DNA from: Pseudoalteromonas gelatinilytica | GTDB taxonomy: Bacteria; Pseudomonadota; Gammaproteobacteria; Enterobacterales; Alteromonadaceae | Length of the DNA stretch: 64,000 bases | Direction of reading: 5' to 3' | Assembly: GCF_001641615.1 (NCBI RefSeq) | Contig: NZ_LRRU01000020.1 | Location: 640,525 to 704,524, forward strand | Made by a program: the position numbers and the translations under genes | In this document: positions 26,687 to 36,574 of the stretch, piece by piece | Position numbering within the stretch: the stretch's first letter is position 1 | Layout of the letters: each line of letters starts with the position of its first letter | The notes under the pieces: model-generated | What the model was told of the DNA's origin: nothing | Database searches by the model: none | The model's input: only the letters and a program-made list of their open reading frames with translations

Positions 26687-26711
26687 AATTTTCTATCGCT
26701 GTTTTAGCTAA

Positions 26712-29501
26712 TTACAGCTTGTAGCTGAAGCCTAACAGGAATGTACGACCGTAGTCTTGGTAATCACGTACTTGAAGTGAGTTATCACCTTGTAGTGAAG
26801 TGAACGGCTCTTCTGTGATGTTCTGTACTTGGAAAGTTACAGATAAACCGTCAAGGCTTTCTACACCGCCTTCGCTAAAGTCATAACCAATTTGAGCATC
26901 CCAAATTGTTTCGCCTTTAATGTCAACTTGTGTAGTCGCAAAACCTAGACCGTATACGTCACCTTTAAAGTCGCTACGTTTACGCATGCTTGTACGTGCT
27001 TGGAAACCGTTACGCTCAAAGTAAACTGTTAAGCTATCGATTTGGTCAGATAGACCAGGAAGCTCATAATCGTTACCATTTTGGTCAGTAATATCTTGCT
27101 CAACAGCAGTGTGGCTTGCAATTAAACCAAAACCATCAAGTGATTCACTAAACATAGTGAATGGTAGTGTTAATGAAAGCTCATAACCCCATAGGTCACC
27201 AGAGCCACCATTTACTTTACCAGAACCCGTACCTGTTGAAGTTGCAGGGATCTCACCAGTCGATGGGTCAGCTACGCCGCTCATGTCGATTTCGTAAGAA
27301 CCATCGAAAATCCACTGAGTGATATCTTTATAGAATACAGCAGCTGCAAAGTAACCTTCTTCATGGAAGTAGTTTTCATAGCTTAAATCAAAACCTGTTG
27401 CTTCTTTAGGCTCAAGTTCTGGGTTACCGCCTGATACACTCCAGTAGTTACCATTGTTATCTGGTTGCTGGTTGTAAGACGCATTAACTGACGCGTTCAT
27501 TTCGTCTAAGCGAGCACGAGAAATCGTTTTCGCTGCACCAAAACGAACAGTTTGCTCTTCATCAATTGCAAACGATAAGTTGATGCTTGGTAAGAAATGG
27601 CTGTAGTCATGGCTTACATCTGTTGGAGATACAACAACTAAACCATCCACTGTGTTAGCAGCATAGCCCTGTGAAGACTGTTCAGTTTTCACATAACGAA
27701 CACCAACGTTACCTGTTACAGGAATTGAACCAATTTCAGCATTAATATCAGCTTGCGCAAAGAACGCTGTCACTTCTTCTTGTACAGTCCAAGACTGTGT
27801 CTTGTGTTTTGAATCAGTTAAGCTTTCTTGAAGAAGGTTATAATAACCATCGTTTACTAGACCGTTTGTATCGTAAGCAACCATGTTGCCCATACCAATG
27901 AAGTCAAGGCTCGCTGTGCCTAAACGGTATTGCTCAGGGATTGATAACATACCCGGGTTAGATAATGAGAAATCTTTTAATGTCATGAAGTAACCTTCAG
28001 ACACTTTGCTCTTCTCACGGTCACGGTAAGACATACCAAATGACACACGGCTGATATAAGCGTTATCAAGTACTTTGCTTGCAGCAAGTTTCAATGTGCT
28101 TAGTTCATCATTGATTTCTGGTGCATTGATAAAGCCATCTTGTGCTGTGTTTTGATACTCAGTACCTGTTAAGCCGTATTTATCGTTAAGAGCAGCACTC
28201 GCACCCCATGATAATGGACCACCCAGTTGAATTAGGTCGTAATCACTGTAATCAAGGTTGTGGCTGAATTGCGCGCCTGTGTTACCACCGTCAAATTCAT
28301 AACCAATTGTGTCAGCAACACCATTTGCATCACCACGGCCTGTACCTGAGTAGCTTTCGATACTCCAGATTTGACGTTCAACTTCAGAGCGGCTTACATC
28401 AAATTCAACTGACCAATCATCGCTGATGTCATATTTTGCATTGAAACCAAACTGAGTTAGCTCAGCGTTACGTTCTTCGTAGTCATTACGAACAACAACA
28501 CGTTGTCCTTCTGTTACTGCGCTAGTGATAAAACCAGAGTCAGCATCAACTACTGCTGAGCTTGGGTCGATTGAACCTTGGCCCCAAGCAAATGGTACTT
28601 CAATACCACGTAAGATTTTCTCATCAGAGAAATCTACATATAAAGCATCAAATGTCATGTTTAGACGGTCATTCGGCGCAGCTTCAATTACTAGCATTGC
28701 TGAATCACGCTCAAGAGTCGATGAACGAACGAATGGTTTAGCACCACCTAAAATTGAATAAGTATTACCGTCATCACCAGTAAATTCAGGGTAACCCCAA
28801 GAGTTCCAACGTTTTTCTTGGTTTGGAGAGCTCATTGTGTTGTAAGCAAATGCAACACCGATAGTGTCATCAGCAAATTGATCAATGTATGAGAACGTAC
28901 CACGGAAACCGCTATCGTCACCGTCTGGGTTTAATTTATCAAAACCCGTTTGCTCGTATTGACCGTTGAACATGATAACTTGTTCACCTTTACTTAAAGG
29001 TTTAACAGTTTGCATGTCGATAACACCCGCGATACCTTCAGCATCAATGCCTGCGCTTGGTGTTTTATATACCGTTACGCCACTCATAATTTCTGATGGG
29101 TAAAGGTCAAATTCAACGCCACGGTTGTCGCCGATTGATACTTGCTCACGACCGTTGAATGTTGTTGCACTTTCGTTTTCGCTGAAACCACGAACACTTA
29201 CACGACTAGCTCGACCGTCTAGACGTTGTGCTGTTAAACCAGGAAGGCGTGCGATTGATTCTGCAATTGATGAATCAGGTAATTTACCGATATCTTCTGC
29301 TGAGATTGATTCAACGACTTCAGGCGTGAAGCGTTTAGTATTAATAGATTCTACAACACTGCCACGAAAACCTTTTACTTCGATAACTTCAACGTTATCG
29401 TTTTTTGCTTTTTGGTCTTCTTCTGCAGCATACGCTACAAAGCTATTTAAACCTGCGGCTGTTAAAGCCAGAGTTAATATACTTGGTTTGAACATAGACA
29501 T
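26712..29501 (-). CDS. TonB-dependent receptor, probable maltodextrin receptor
   Basis: 929-residue outer-membrane receptor: signal peptide (ILTLALTAAGLNSFVAYA), an N-terminal TonB-box/plug region (residues about 35-190: 'VEVIEVKGFRGSVVESI', 'AEDIGKLPDSSIAESIARLPG', 'VSVRGF') and a C-terminal 22-strand barrel ('RFGAAKTISRARLDEMNAS', 'YENYFHEEGYFAAAVFYKDIT'). The type is that of the maltodextrin receptors of Caulobacter and Xanthomonas. The C-terminus reads LLGFSYKL. It takes up oligosaccharides across the outer membrane with energy from TonB/ExbBD, which are not in this window. The start at 29501 has GGGAAAA eight bases upstream. A mal-type operator lies 133 bases upstream. Confidence 0.9.
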   Translation of the reverse strand: MSMFKPSILTLALTAAGLNSFVAYAAEEDQKAKNDNVEVIEVKGFRGSVVESINTKRFTPEVVESISAEDIGKLPDSSIAESIARLPGLTAQRLDGRASRVSVRGFSENESATTFNGREQVSIGDNRGVEFDLYPSEIMSGVTVYKTPSAGIDAEGIAGVIDMQTVKPLSKGEQVIMFNGQYEQTGFDKLNPDGDDSGFRGTFSYIDQFADDTIGVAFAYNTMSSPNQEKRWNSWGYPEFTGDDGNTYSILGGAKPFVRSSTLERDSAMLVIEAAPNDRLNMTFDALYVDFSDEKILRGIEVPFAWGQGSIDPSSAVVDADSGFITSAVTEGQRVVVRNDYEERNAELTQFGFNAKYDISDDWSVEFDVSRSEVERQIWSIESYSGTGRGDANGVADTIGYEFDGGNTGAQFSHNLDYSDYDLIQLGGPLSWGASAALNDKYGLTGTEYQNTAQDGFINAPEINDELSTLKLAASKVLDNAYISRVSFGMSYRDREKSKVSEGYFMTLKDFSLSNPGMLSIPEQYRLGTASLDFIGMGNMVAYDTNGLVNDGYYNLLQESLTDSKHKTQSWTVQEEVTAFFAQADINAEIGSIPVTGNVGVRYVKTEQSSQGYAANTVDGLVVVSPTDVSHDYSHFLPSINLSFAIDEEQTVRFGAAKTISRARLDEMNASVNASYNQQPDNNGNYWSVSGGNPELEPKEATGFDLSYENYFHEEGYFAAAVFYKDITQWIFDGSYEIDMSGVADPSTGEIPATSTGTGSGKVNGGSGDLWGYELSLTLPFTMFSESLDGFGLIASHTAVEQDITDQNGNDYELPGLSDQIDSLTVYFERNGFQARTSMRKRSDFKGDVYGLGFATTQVDIKGETIWDAQIGYDFSEGGVESLDGLSVTFQVQNITEEPFTSLQGDNSLQVRDYQDYGRTFLLGFSYKL

Positions 29502-29633
29502 GATGTTTTCCCATTACCCAAATTGTAATGCCAACGTGTTGCAGTTATTCATTTACATAATAGCTGTTATTCGCTGACTGATTTTGTTGTCGAATTGAAT
29601 ATTAACGCTCTGATTATTTTCTTAACAAATTTA

Positions 29634-29647
29634 TGCATACGTATTCA
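29634..29647. promoter_or_regulatory. MalR-type operator upstream of the TonB receptor
   Basis: TGCATACGTATTCA, the same sequence as at 23228. It lies 133 bases upstream of the receptor start codon. Confidence 0.8.
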
Positions 29648-30059
29648 GCGTAGTCGAACATAACAAAAATTAACAACATCTTTACAAAAGCACCAACTAA
29701 GCAATTGAATATAAATGATTTATCAGATTTTCAGTGTAAATTAATAGTAATGAAACAATTTCGCTATATTTTTGCTCCCATTTTGGCTACATAGATAGGT
29801 GCTAAGTCATTTATCTCGGTATATTGGCGACTTAACGCAACAGCAATAGGTACAAGGCTATACTAATGATAATTGGTCTTACCAATAACGGCGTTGCACC
29901 ATTGTGGTGTAAGCCAGCTATATTATGCACCAAGCTGGCATTTTGCATTGTAATGAGACGGCTATATTGCTAATTGGTAAATTTTAAGATGCTAAATTCG
30001 TGTTGTTTAATTTTAAATCAAGCTAATAAATTTTACTGAGGTCAACGATGAATTTGGCG
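29648..30059. other. Long non-coding stretch between divergent TonB receptor and alpha-glucosidase
   Basis: AT-rich, no gene recognised. It holds two modest inverted repeats: ATTGGT / ACCAAT (around 29871-29885) and GCCAGCT / AGCTGGC (around 29912-29939). I see no clear promoter boxes by eye. It is flanked on both sides by mal-type operators. Confidence 0.5.
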
Positions 30060-30073
30060 TGCATACGTATGCA
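30060..30073. promoter_or_regulatory. MalR-type operator upstream of the alpha-glucosidase (perfect palindrome)
   Basis: TGCATACGTATGCA, a perfect 14-bp palindrome and the best match of the four sites. A half-site ACGTATGC follows at 30099-30106, next to TTGACA at 30109-30114. The start codon is 111 bases downstream. Confidence 0.85.
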
Positions 30074-30183
30074 GAGTTTTTACAGTATCTCACCCTTCAC
30101 GTATGCTTTTGACATTCCGGCAACATATACAGTAGTGGTTGCCTAACAGTTTACACACACTGAGTGTCACGATGGAGAAAAAC

Positions 30184-31812
30184 ATGGCTCAAAAGCAGTG
30201 GTATAAAGGTGCGGTTATTTATCAAGTTTATCCGCGCAGTTTCCAAGACACCAATGGCGATGGCATTGGTGATATCAAAGGTATCATTGATCGCATTGAT
30301 TATATAAAAAGCCTAGGTGTTGATGCTATTTGGGTTTCACCTTTCTTTAAATCACCAATGAAAGACTTTGGTTATGACATCAGTGACTATCGTGATATCG
30401 ACCCATTGTTTGGTAATCTTGATGATTTTGATGAACTTATCGCGCAAGCGCACCAACGTGATATCAAGATCATTATTGATCAGGTATTGAGCCATACCTC
30501 AGATCAACATCAATGGTTCCTTGATAGCCGTGAAGACAAAACCAACGACAAAGCCGATTGGTACGTGTGGGCAGATGCTAAACCAGACGGTACACAACCA
30601 AATAACTGGTTATCTATTTTTGGTGGCCCTGCATGGCAATGGGAACCGCGCCGTGGTCAATATTACTTACATAACTTCTTTGCTGAGCAGCCAGATTTAA
30701 ACTTCCATAATCCTGAAGTTCGCAAAGCTGTATTAGACAATGTTGAGTTTTGGCTTAAAAAAGGCGTTGATGGCTTCCGTTTAGATGCAATTAACTTTTG
30801 CTATCACGATGCTCAATTACGTGATAATCCTGCTAAGCCACCTGAAAAGCGTCAAGGCCGTGGCTTTAGCGAAGACAATCCTTATGCGTTCCAGTATCAC
30901 TACTACAATAATACGCAACCTGAGAACCTGAGTTTTATGCAGGACATTCGTGCCCTACTAAACAAGTACCCTGGCACAGTTGCATTAGGTGAGATTTCAT
31001 CTGAAGATTCACTTGCAACCATGGCTGAGTACACATCAGGTGGTGACAAACTTCACATGGGTTATAGCTTCGAGCTACTGACTAACGACTATAGCGCTGA
31101 ATATATTCGTACAACAGTAAGTACTCTTGAGCAACGCATGACTGAAGGCTGGCCATGTTGGGCATTCAGTAACCACGACGTAGAGCGTGTTGCTAGCCGC
31201 TGGAGTAAAGATAACACTATCAATCCGCAGCAATGTAAAATGCTTACTGCCCTGTTAGCGTCTTTACGTGGCAGCGTGTGTATGTACCAAGGTGAAGAGC
31301 TTGGTTTAGGTGAAGCTGAAGTCGCATTTGAAGACTTACAAGACCCATACGGCATTACATTCTGGCCAAACTTTAAAGGCCGTGACGGTTGTCGTACACC
31401 AATGCCATGGGATGCAACGGATCCTGAACAAGCAGGCTTCTCTACAGTAAAACCTTGGTTACCTGTAGGCGATGCACACAAAGCCGTTGCTGTTAGCGCA
31501 CAAGATCAAGATAAAGATTCAATCCTGAATGCGTATCGTGAGTTTATGGCATGGCGTAAAGATAAAGACGTACTGCTTGAAGGCGATATTGAGTTTTTGA
31601 ACACGCAAGAGCCAGTGCTTGCTTTTTATAGAACACTTGGCGACGTTAAAATGCTTTGCGCTTTCAATTTAAGTGCTGATACTAGCGACCTAACACTCTC
31701 TGATTCTGTGTCTTCACAGCATACTGAGATTTCTCATCACACAGCTGATTTAAACAATAATACAGTCACTCTGCCCGGGTTCGGTTGTTTTTATGCAACC
31801 CTGAATTATTAA
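30184..31812 (+). CDS. GH13 alpha-glucosidase (oligo-1,6/alpha-1,4-glucosidase type), cytoplasmic
   Basis: 542-residue cytoplasmic enzyme without signal peptide. N-terminus 'YKGAVIYQVYPRSFQDTNGDGIGD' is typical of the alpha-glucosidase branch of GH13. Regions: 'IIDQVLSHTSDQH', 'GFRLDAINF' (nucleophile), 'LGEISSED' (acid/base) and 'FSNHDVER' (transition-state Asp). It releases glucose from maltose and short maltodextrins inside the cell, feeding glucokinase. The ATG at 30184 has GGAGAAAAAC directly upstream; ATG codons at 30139 and 30172 are less well placed. Transcribed alone, divergent from the TonB receptor, with a perfect mal-type operator upstream and a strong terminator downstream. Confidence 0.92.
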   Translation: MAQKQWYKGAVIYQVYPRSFQDTNGDGIGDIKGIIDRIDYIKSLGVDAIWVSPFFKSPMKDFGYDISDYRDIDPLFGNLDDFDELIAQAHQRDIKIIIDQVLSHTSDQHQWFLDSREDKTNDKADWYVWADAKPDGTQPNNWLSIFGGPAWQWEPRRGQYYLHNFFAEQPDLNFHNPEVRKAVLDNVEFWLKKGVDGFRLDAINFCYHDAQLRDNPAKPPEKRQGRGFSEDNPYAFQYHYYNNTQPENLSFMQDIRALLNKYPGTVALGEISSEDSLATMAEYTSGGDKLHMGYSFELLTNDYSAEYIRTTVSTLEQRMTEGWPCWAFSNHDVERVASRWSKDNTINPQQCKMLTALLASLRGSVCMYQGEELGLGEAEVAFEDLQDPYGITFWPNFKGRDGCRTPMPWDATDPEQAGFSTVKPWLPVGDAHKAVAVSAQDQDKDSILNAYREFMAWRKDKDVLLEGDIEFLNTQEPVLAFYRTLGDVKMLCAFNLSADTSDLTLSDSVSSQHTEISHHTADLNNNTVTLPGFGCFYATLNY

Positions 31813-31831
31813 TCATCAGTTGTTAAAAACC

Positions 31832-31856
31832 AAGCCCTGCAATGCAGGGCTTTTTT
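31832..31856 (+). terminator. Terminator of the alpha-glucosidase gene
   Basis: Stem AAGCCCTGC / GCAGGGCTT with a three-base loop and a T-run, 20 bases after the stop codon. Confidence 0.9.
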
Positions 31857-31870
31857 ATGACTAATCGTGG

Positions 31871-32038
31871 TATTATACCAACCGGCAATAATACTTAATC
31901 ATTTTGAGGGATTAAACCTGTCGCTAACTGCGTTAAAAATTCCTCATTTAGAACAACTAAATAACTAAATTTTTGCCTTGTTATCAACGAGGTTTTATCG
32001 CCTCAAAATAGACTACTTAATTAAGCGGATTGGTATTA
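31871..32038. repeat. MITE-like palindromic repeat element
   Basis: About 168 bases with imperfect terminal inverted repeats: left end TATTATACCAACCGG and ATTTTGAGGGATTAAACC, right end (reverse complement) TAATACCAATCCGC and ATTTTGAGGCGATAAAACC. The centre is also partly palindromic (AAAAATT ... AATTTTT), so the whole element can fold into one long stem. No coding potential. Its right end supplies the stop codon of yqhA. A 40-base part of the left half recurs at 56924-56963 in inverse orientation. Confidence 0.65.
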
Positions 32039-32584
32039 GTGGTTCATGGTTTTACTATTAATGTAATCGGTTAGTGCAAATAACACGCCCGACACCACAA
32101 ACGTGACATGAATGAGTACCTTCCAGAGTAATTCATCTGTCGAATGGTTATTTGAGCTGATGAATACCTTCAAAAGCTCTACAGCAGAGATGGCAACAAT
32201 GGCGCTTATTAATTTCATCTTAAGACCTGAGAAACCAACCTTCCCCATCCACACAGGCCTGTCTTCGTGGTTTTCTATATTCAACTTTGAAACAAAGTTT
32301 TCGTAACCACTAAAAATAATGATCAGCAAGAGCCCTGCTAAAAGTGCAGTATCAACTAAGGTTAAAATACCAACCAAAAGCTCTTGGTTTGACGCTGTAA
32401 ACGTATTTAAGGCCATGCTGTATAAATATTTAAAGAACTTTAGCAGCAGTAATACCACTGCGACTAATAAGCCAATAAAGAATGGCGCTAATAACCAACG
32501 CGAACGAAAAATAAAACTCTCAACAATTTGCTCTAGTTTGGTTGGTACTTTCTTTACTTTTGAATGAGTCACGTGTTCAGACAT
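32036..32584 (-). CDS. yqhA: UPF0114 family membrane protein YqhA
   Basis: 182-residue inner-membrane protein of the YqhA/UPF0114 family. Three or four hydrophobic helices ('WLLAPFFIGLLVAVVLLLLKF', residues about 30-50; 'LVDTALLAGLLLIIIFSGYENF'; 'LISAIVAISAVELLKVF'; 'VTFVVSGVLFALTDYI') and the family block 'RPVWMGKVGFSGLKMKLISAI'. Function unknown. It has a longer N-terminus than the E. coli protein (164 residues). The stop codon lies at the border of the palindromic repeat, so the last residues may have been changed by the repeat's insertion. Confidence 0.88.
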   Translation of the reverse strand: MSEHVTHSKVKKVPTKLEQIVESFIFRSRWLLAPFFIGLLVAVVLLLLKFFKYLYSMALNTFTASNQELLVGILTLVDTALLAGLLLIIIFSGYENFVSKLNIENHEDRPVWMGKVGFSGLKMKLISAIVAISAVELLKVFISSNNHSTDELLWKVLIHVTFVVSGVLFALTDYINSKTMNH

Positions 32585-32822
32585 AACTAAAATCTCTTTC
32601 CTTTAAAATTAACGAGATAATACGTGGAAACAAAACGCTTTTACCAGCATTGTAGGTTAAAACAACGCTGATTTTTTGCTTATCTTTACGATAAAAAAAT
32701 TTCGTTATCTTTTTTAGAGATTTAGTTTATAAATTCACTCAAGCAAAGTGAGATACACATTGCGCACCATTACTGTGCAATTTAGCCGGTAATAATTAAT
32801 TTTGTTGATTAGGAATAATTAA

Positions 32823-33065
32823 ATGAAAAAAGCATTGCTAGCACTAATTTTGGCACCTGTTTTAAGTGTGTCTGCAACAAATGCAATCGCTAACGAAGCA
32901 CCTGAAGCATCTGCTGAAATGATCAAAGAATACACTGAAATGTGTTTAAACTGGGCGAAAGATGATGACATCAGCAACGAAGAATTAAAGCCATACGTTT
33001 TAAAATGTGTAAACGATGAGCTTGAAGCTGAAGGCTATAAAAAAGTTACAGACGTACAAATCTAA
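32823..33065 (+). CDS. Small exported protein of unknown function
   Basis: 80-residue protein with a signal peptide (MKKALLALILAPVLSVSATN, cut near IANEAP). The mature part is about 55 residues, acidic and helical, with two cysteines ('EMCLNWAK' and 'VLKCVNDE') 24 residues apart that may pair. AGGA lies 10 bases before the ATG and a strong terminator follows, so it is a real transcript unit. I do not recognise a function. Confidence 0.7.
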   Translation: MKKALLALILAPVLSVSATNAIANEAPEASAEMIKEYTEMCLNWAKDDDISNEELKPYVLKCVNDELEAEGYKKVTDVQI

Positions 33066-33086
33066 TTAAACGTTTGAAAGAATGAG

Positions 33087-33127
33087 AAAAAACCGGAATG
33101 ACACAATGATGTGCGCTCCGGTTTTTT
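33087..33127 (+). terminator. Terminator of the small exported protein gene
   Basis: Eleven-base stem AAAAAACCGGA / TCCGGTTTTTT with a 19-base loop. The A/T-rich ends may also serve the convergent minus-strand genes. Confidence 0.8.
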
Positions 33128-33130
33128 ATT

Positions 33131-33316
33131 TTAATGGCTATTAAAATCCGCCACAGCACTTAATAAAAATAATAACGAACCTATCATGAATAACACCACA
33201 CCGACTGTGGCGTACTCTATAAATGAGGGTAAAAATAAAGTACTGCCGAAGAAAAACGCACATGCTGATGTGATATTGACTAACGCGTTGACCTTAAGGG
33301 CAAGTGTAAACTTCAT
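33131..33316 (-). CDS. Small two-helix membrane protein
   Basis: 61 residues with two hydrophobic segments ('VNITSACAFFFGSTLFLPSFI' and 'VGVVLFMIGSLLFLLSAVADF'). The second half resembles the YrhK-like domain, which is only a guess. The start at 33316 has AGGAAAGG directly upstream. It lies 10 bases after the AhpD-like gene on the same strand, so the two are likely one operon. Confidence 0.6.
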   Translation of the reverse strand: MKFTLALKVNALVNITSACAFFFGSTLFLPSFIEYATVGVVLFMIGSLLFLLSAVADFNSH

Positions 33317-33326
33317 ATTCCTTTCC

Positions 33327-33782
33327 TCATTCTGTTAATTCAGGGATAAAGTGAAACGCTTTAACTATGCGATTCCAGCTGTTTATCTCTAACACAACCG
33401 TCGTTAGGGCCACGATATCATTTTCGCTAAAGATAGCTGACACTTGATTGTACACATCATTTTCAACATGCTTATCAATGATATTTGTTAATGACTCAGC
33501 CCAGGCGAGTGCAGCTACTTCTTCTTGTGAGAATACTGGTACTTCTCGCCACGCTGCCAGTACATCTAGTCGCTGTTGACGTTCACCATGGCTTCTGAGT
33601 TCTGCTGAGTGCATATGCTGACAAAAACCACAGCCATTAATTTGCGATACTCTGAGTCTGACTAAATCAGCAAGCTTCGCGGTTATATTTGTACCTTCTG
33701 GCAGTGTGCTCAGTCCTGTTAAGTGTTTAACGAGGCCTGGGTTAAGTGAATATACTTGCTGTTGTGATAAACGTGTTTGCAT
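33327..33782 (-). CDS. AhpD-like carboxymuconolactone-decarboxylase family protein
   Basis: 151-residue cytoplasmic protein of the CMD/AhpD alkylhydroperoxidase-like family. The redox motif is 'INGCGFCQHMHSAEL' (CxxC followed by a histidine three residues later), and the C-terminal helices ('VVLEINSWNRIVKAFHF') fit. It probably acts as a peroxide- or thiol-dependent reductase. The ATG at 33782 follows an AGGAG site; the longer frame upstream includes non-coding sequence. It is followed by the small membrane protein. Confidence 0.85.
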   Translation of the reverse strand: MQTRLSQQQVYSLNPGLVKHLTGLSTLPEGTNITAKLADLVRLRVSQINGCGFCQHMHSAELRSHGERQQRLDVLAAWREVPVFSQEEVAALAWAESLTNIIDKHVENDVYNQVSAIFSENDIVALTTVVLEINSWNRIVKAFHFIPELTE

Positions 33783-33866
33783 TTTAAATCTCCTGTCTTG
33801 ATGTTGATGACACAATAACAACAGCCTAAAAGTAAAGATTGGTAAAAAACGACATTCGCAGGACAT

Positions 33867-33897
33867 AAAAAAAAGGGATTGCAACTGCAATCCCTTT
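33867..33897 (-). terminator. Terminator of topA
   Basis: Stem AAAGGGATTGCA / TGCAATCCCTTT with a two-base loop, followed on the minus strand by a T-run, 17 bases after the topA stop codon. Confidence 0.85.
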
Positions 33898-33913
33898 CGA
33901 TATGAAGGTAAAT

Positions 33914-36574
33914 TTACTTCTTAGCCGTGGCTTTTTTCTTAGCTGGCGCTTTCTTTTTACTCTCTTCTACCCACTTGCCACTTTGATAGTGAGCGGTCCA
34001 ACCTGTCGCTTTGCCATCAACTTCACTCATTACATACTGCTCTTTATTTTTGCGGCTGTAACGAACAATTGATGGGTTACCATCAGGGTCTTGTGTTGGC
34101 GCATCAGCTAGATAATAAAACTTTTCAGAGATACGGTCTTTAAATCGCTTCAGCTCTTCCACTTTAGGTGCGCGTGTCTCACGTGATTTAGGGAAGGTAT
34201 TTGCCGCTAAGAAAATACCTGACGCACCATCACGCAGTACAAAATATGCCTCTGACTTTTCACACTCAAGTTCTGGTAAATGAACTGGGTCTTCTTTTGG
34301 CGGCGCTGCTTCACCGTTTTTAAGTAATTTACGTGTATTTTTACACTCTTCATTACTACAGCCGAAGTACTTGCCAAAACGACCTGATTTTAACTGCATA
34401 TCTGAACCGCATTTATCACATTCGATAATTGGGCCGTCGTAACCTTTAATTTTAAAGGTACCTTGTTCAACGATATAACCCTTACAAGCTGGGTTATTAC
34501 CACACACATGCAATTTACGCGTTTCGTCAATTAAGTATGAATCCATTGCCGTTTCACAGATTGGGCAACGCTTCATTTGCATCAATGATTCTGTTTCAAC
34601 GTCTTCAACATCGGCAGCAATCGCTTCATCACCAGGCACCAAATTCATGGTTGTTGTACAACGCTCTTTAGGTGGCAAGTTATACCCCGTACAACCTAAG
34701 AACACGCCCGTTGAGGCGGTACGAATACCCATTTTACGGCCGCAAGTTGGACAATCGATATCTGTCTCAACCATTTGGTTTTGACGCATCCCCCCTTGCT
34801 CTTCATCACCTGAAGCAATTTCCAACTGAGTTGAAAAGTCTGCATAAAATTTATCGAGTACTTGTGTCCATACGCGCTCACCTTCTGCGATATCATCCAG
34901 ACGACCTTCCATCTTAGCGGTAAAATCAAAGTTCATCAGATCTTCAAAGTTTTCGACTAAGCGGTCTGTAACAATCTCACCCATTTTTTCAGCGAAGAAA
35001 CGGCGATTTTCAACGCGTACATAACCACGGTCTTGAATCGTTGAAATGATTGATGCATACGTAGAAGGGCGACCAATACCACGTTTTTCTAATTCTTTAA
35101 CTAAGCTTGCTTCACTAAAACGTGCAGGTGGTTTTGTAAAGTGCTGTTTAGGGTCTAACTCCACTAATGTGAGTACTTCACCCTCTTTAACCGCAGGCAG
35201 CGACTGGTCTTCTTCATTCTTTTTACGAACAGCTGGCTGAACCTTTGTCCAACCATCAAAGCGAAGTACACGACCTTTTGCTTTTAACTGATAATCACCT
35301 GCGCCTACCGTTAATGTGGTTAGGTCATATTCAGCGGGTACCATTTGGCAAGCAACAAACTGACGCCAAATAAGTTCATACAGTTTTTTAGCATCCGCTT
35401 CAACGCCGTCTAAATGACCAGAGAGCACGGTAACGCTTGAAGGACGAATCGCTTCGTGCGCCTCTTGCGCATTGCCTTTAGAGCTATAACTAATTGGGGC
35501 TTTTGGTAAATACTTTTCACCAAATTGCTCTGTCACGTAATCACGACACATTTCAACAGCATCTTTCGATAGGTTTGTTGAGTCGGTACGCATATAAGTA
35601 ATGTGACCCGCTTCATATAAGCGTTGTGCCAACATCATGGTCTTCTTAACACCATAACCTAGGCGTGTACTTGCTGCCTGTTGCATGGTTGAGGTAATAA
35701 ATGGTGCACTTGGTTTACTTTTACTTGGCTTTTCTTCAACGCTAATGACCTTGTACTGGGCTTTTTCAAGTTCATTAACGGCAGACATTGCCTGTGCTTC
35801 ATTTACAGGCTTAAAAGCCTTATCAGCGTGTTTAGTCACTTCTAAGCGAAGTGCAGCTTCGCTATTTTTTACATCGGCATGCACATCCCAAAACTCTTCT
35901 GGAATAAATGCTTTAATTTCACGCTCTCGCTCAACAAGCAAACGCACTGCTACCGATTGCACTCGACCTGCTGATAAACCACGAGCAACTTTAGCCCACA
36001 GTAATGGCGACACCATAAAGCCCACTACACGGTCAAGGAAACGACGCGCTTGCTGTGCGTAGACCATGTCAGTGTTTAGTTCACCGGGTGTTTCGAATGC
36101 CTGTTGAATTGCATTTTTAGTTATTTCGTTAAAAACAACTCGCTTATACTTTTCAGGCTCGCCACCGATAATTTGTTCGAGGTGCCATGCAATCGCTTCC
36201 CCTTCTCTATCCAAATCGGTTGCGAGATAGATTTTATCGGCGTTTTCAGCAAGTTTTTTTAATTCTTGAACAACTTTCTCTTTGCCCGGTAAGACTTCGT
36301 AATGCGGTTCCCAACCTTTTTCAGGATCAATACCCATACGGGCAACAAGATTTTTATAATCGCGTTGCTTTTTATAGGCAGCTTTTTCTTCTGGTGACAT
36401 TTTTCGAACTTCTGCAGGCGTTTTTGTTGCTGCAGTTTTCGTTTTGCCCGAACCTGAAGTTGGTAGATCACGCACATGTCCAACGCTGGACTTTACGATG
36501 AAATCGTTACCTAAGTATTTATTAATTGTTTTTGCCTTTGCTGGAGACTCTACAATTACAAGTGATTTGCCCAT
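33914..36574 (-). CDS. topA: DNA topoisomerase I
   Basis: 886-residue type IA topoisomerase, which relaxes negative supercoils. N-terminal Toprim domain ('[19 protein letters not shown]', '[13 protein letters not shown]'), the catalytic tyrosine in '[14 protein letters not shown]', and C-terminal zinc ribbons: 'CPTCGRKMG ... GC', 'CPICETAM ... CGNNPAC' and 'CDKCGSDM ... GCSNEEC'. The tail is lysine-rich ([14 protein letters not shown]). Length fits E. coli TopA (865). Monocistronic. Confidence 0.97.
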   Translation of the reverse strand: MGKSLVIVESPAKAKTINKYLGNDFIVKSSVGHVRDLPTSGSGKTKTAATKTPAEVRKMSPEEKAAYKKQRDYKNLVARMGIDPEKGWEPHYEVLPGKEKVVQELKKLAENADKIYLATDLDREGEAIAWHLEQIIGGEPEKYKRVVFNEITKNAIQQAFETPGELNTDMVYAQQARRFLDRVVGFMVSPLLWAKVARGLSAGRVQSVAVRLLVEREREIKAFIPEEFWDVHADVKNSEAALRLEVTKHADKAFKPVNEAQAMSAVNELEKAQYKVISVEEKPSKSKPSAPFITSTMQQAASTRLGYGVKKTMMLAQRLYEAGHITYMRTDSTNLSKDAVEMCRDYVTEQFGEKYLPKAPISYSSKGNAQEAHEAIRPSSVTVLSGHLDGVEADAKKLYELIWRQFVACQMVPAEYDLTTLTVGAGDYQLKAKGRVLRFDGWTKVQPAVRKKNEEDQSLPAVKEGEVLTLVELDPKQHFTKPPARFSEASLVKELEKRGIGRPSTYASIISTIQDRGYVRVENRRFFAEKMGEIVTDRLVENFEDLMNFDFTAKMEGRLDDIAEGERVWTQVLDKFYADFSTQLEIASGDEEQGGMRQNQMVETDIDCPTCGRKMGIRTASTGVFLGCTGYNLPPKERCTTTMNLVPGDEAIAADVEDVETESLMQMKRCPICETAMDSYLIDETRKLHVCGNNPACKGYIVEQGTFKIKGYDGPIIECDKCGSDMQLKSGRFGKYFGCSNEECKNTRKLLKNGEAAPPKEDPVHLPELECEKSEAYFVLRDGASGIFLAANTFPKSRETRAPKVEELKRFKDRISEKFYYLADAPTQDPDGNPSIVRYSRKNKEQYVMSEVDGKATGWTAHYQSGKWVEESKKKAPAKKKATAKK

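Noticed and set aside
29648..30059. Possible small gene or RNA in the long TonB receptor/alpha-glucosidase gap
   Set aside because: No open frame with a ribosome site and no T-run behind the hairpins; two inverted repeats are too short to support an RNA gene.
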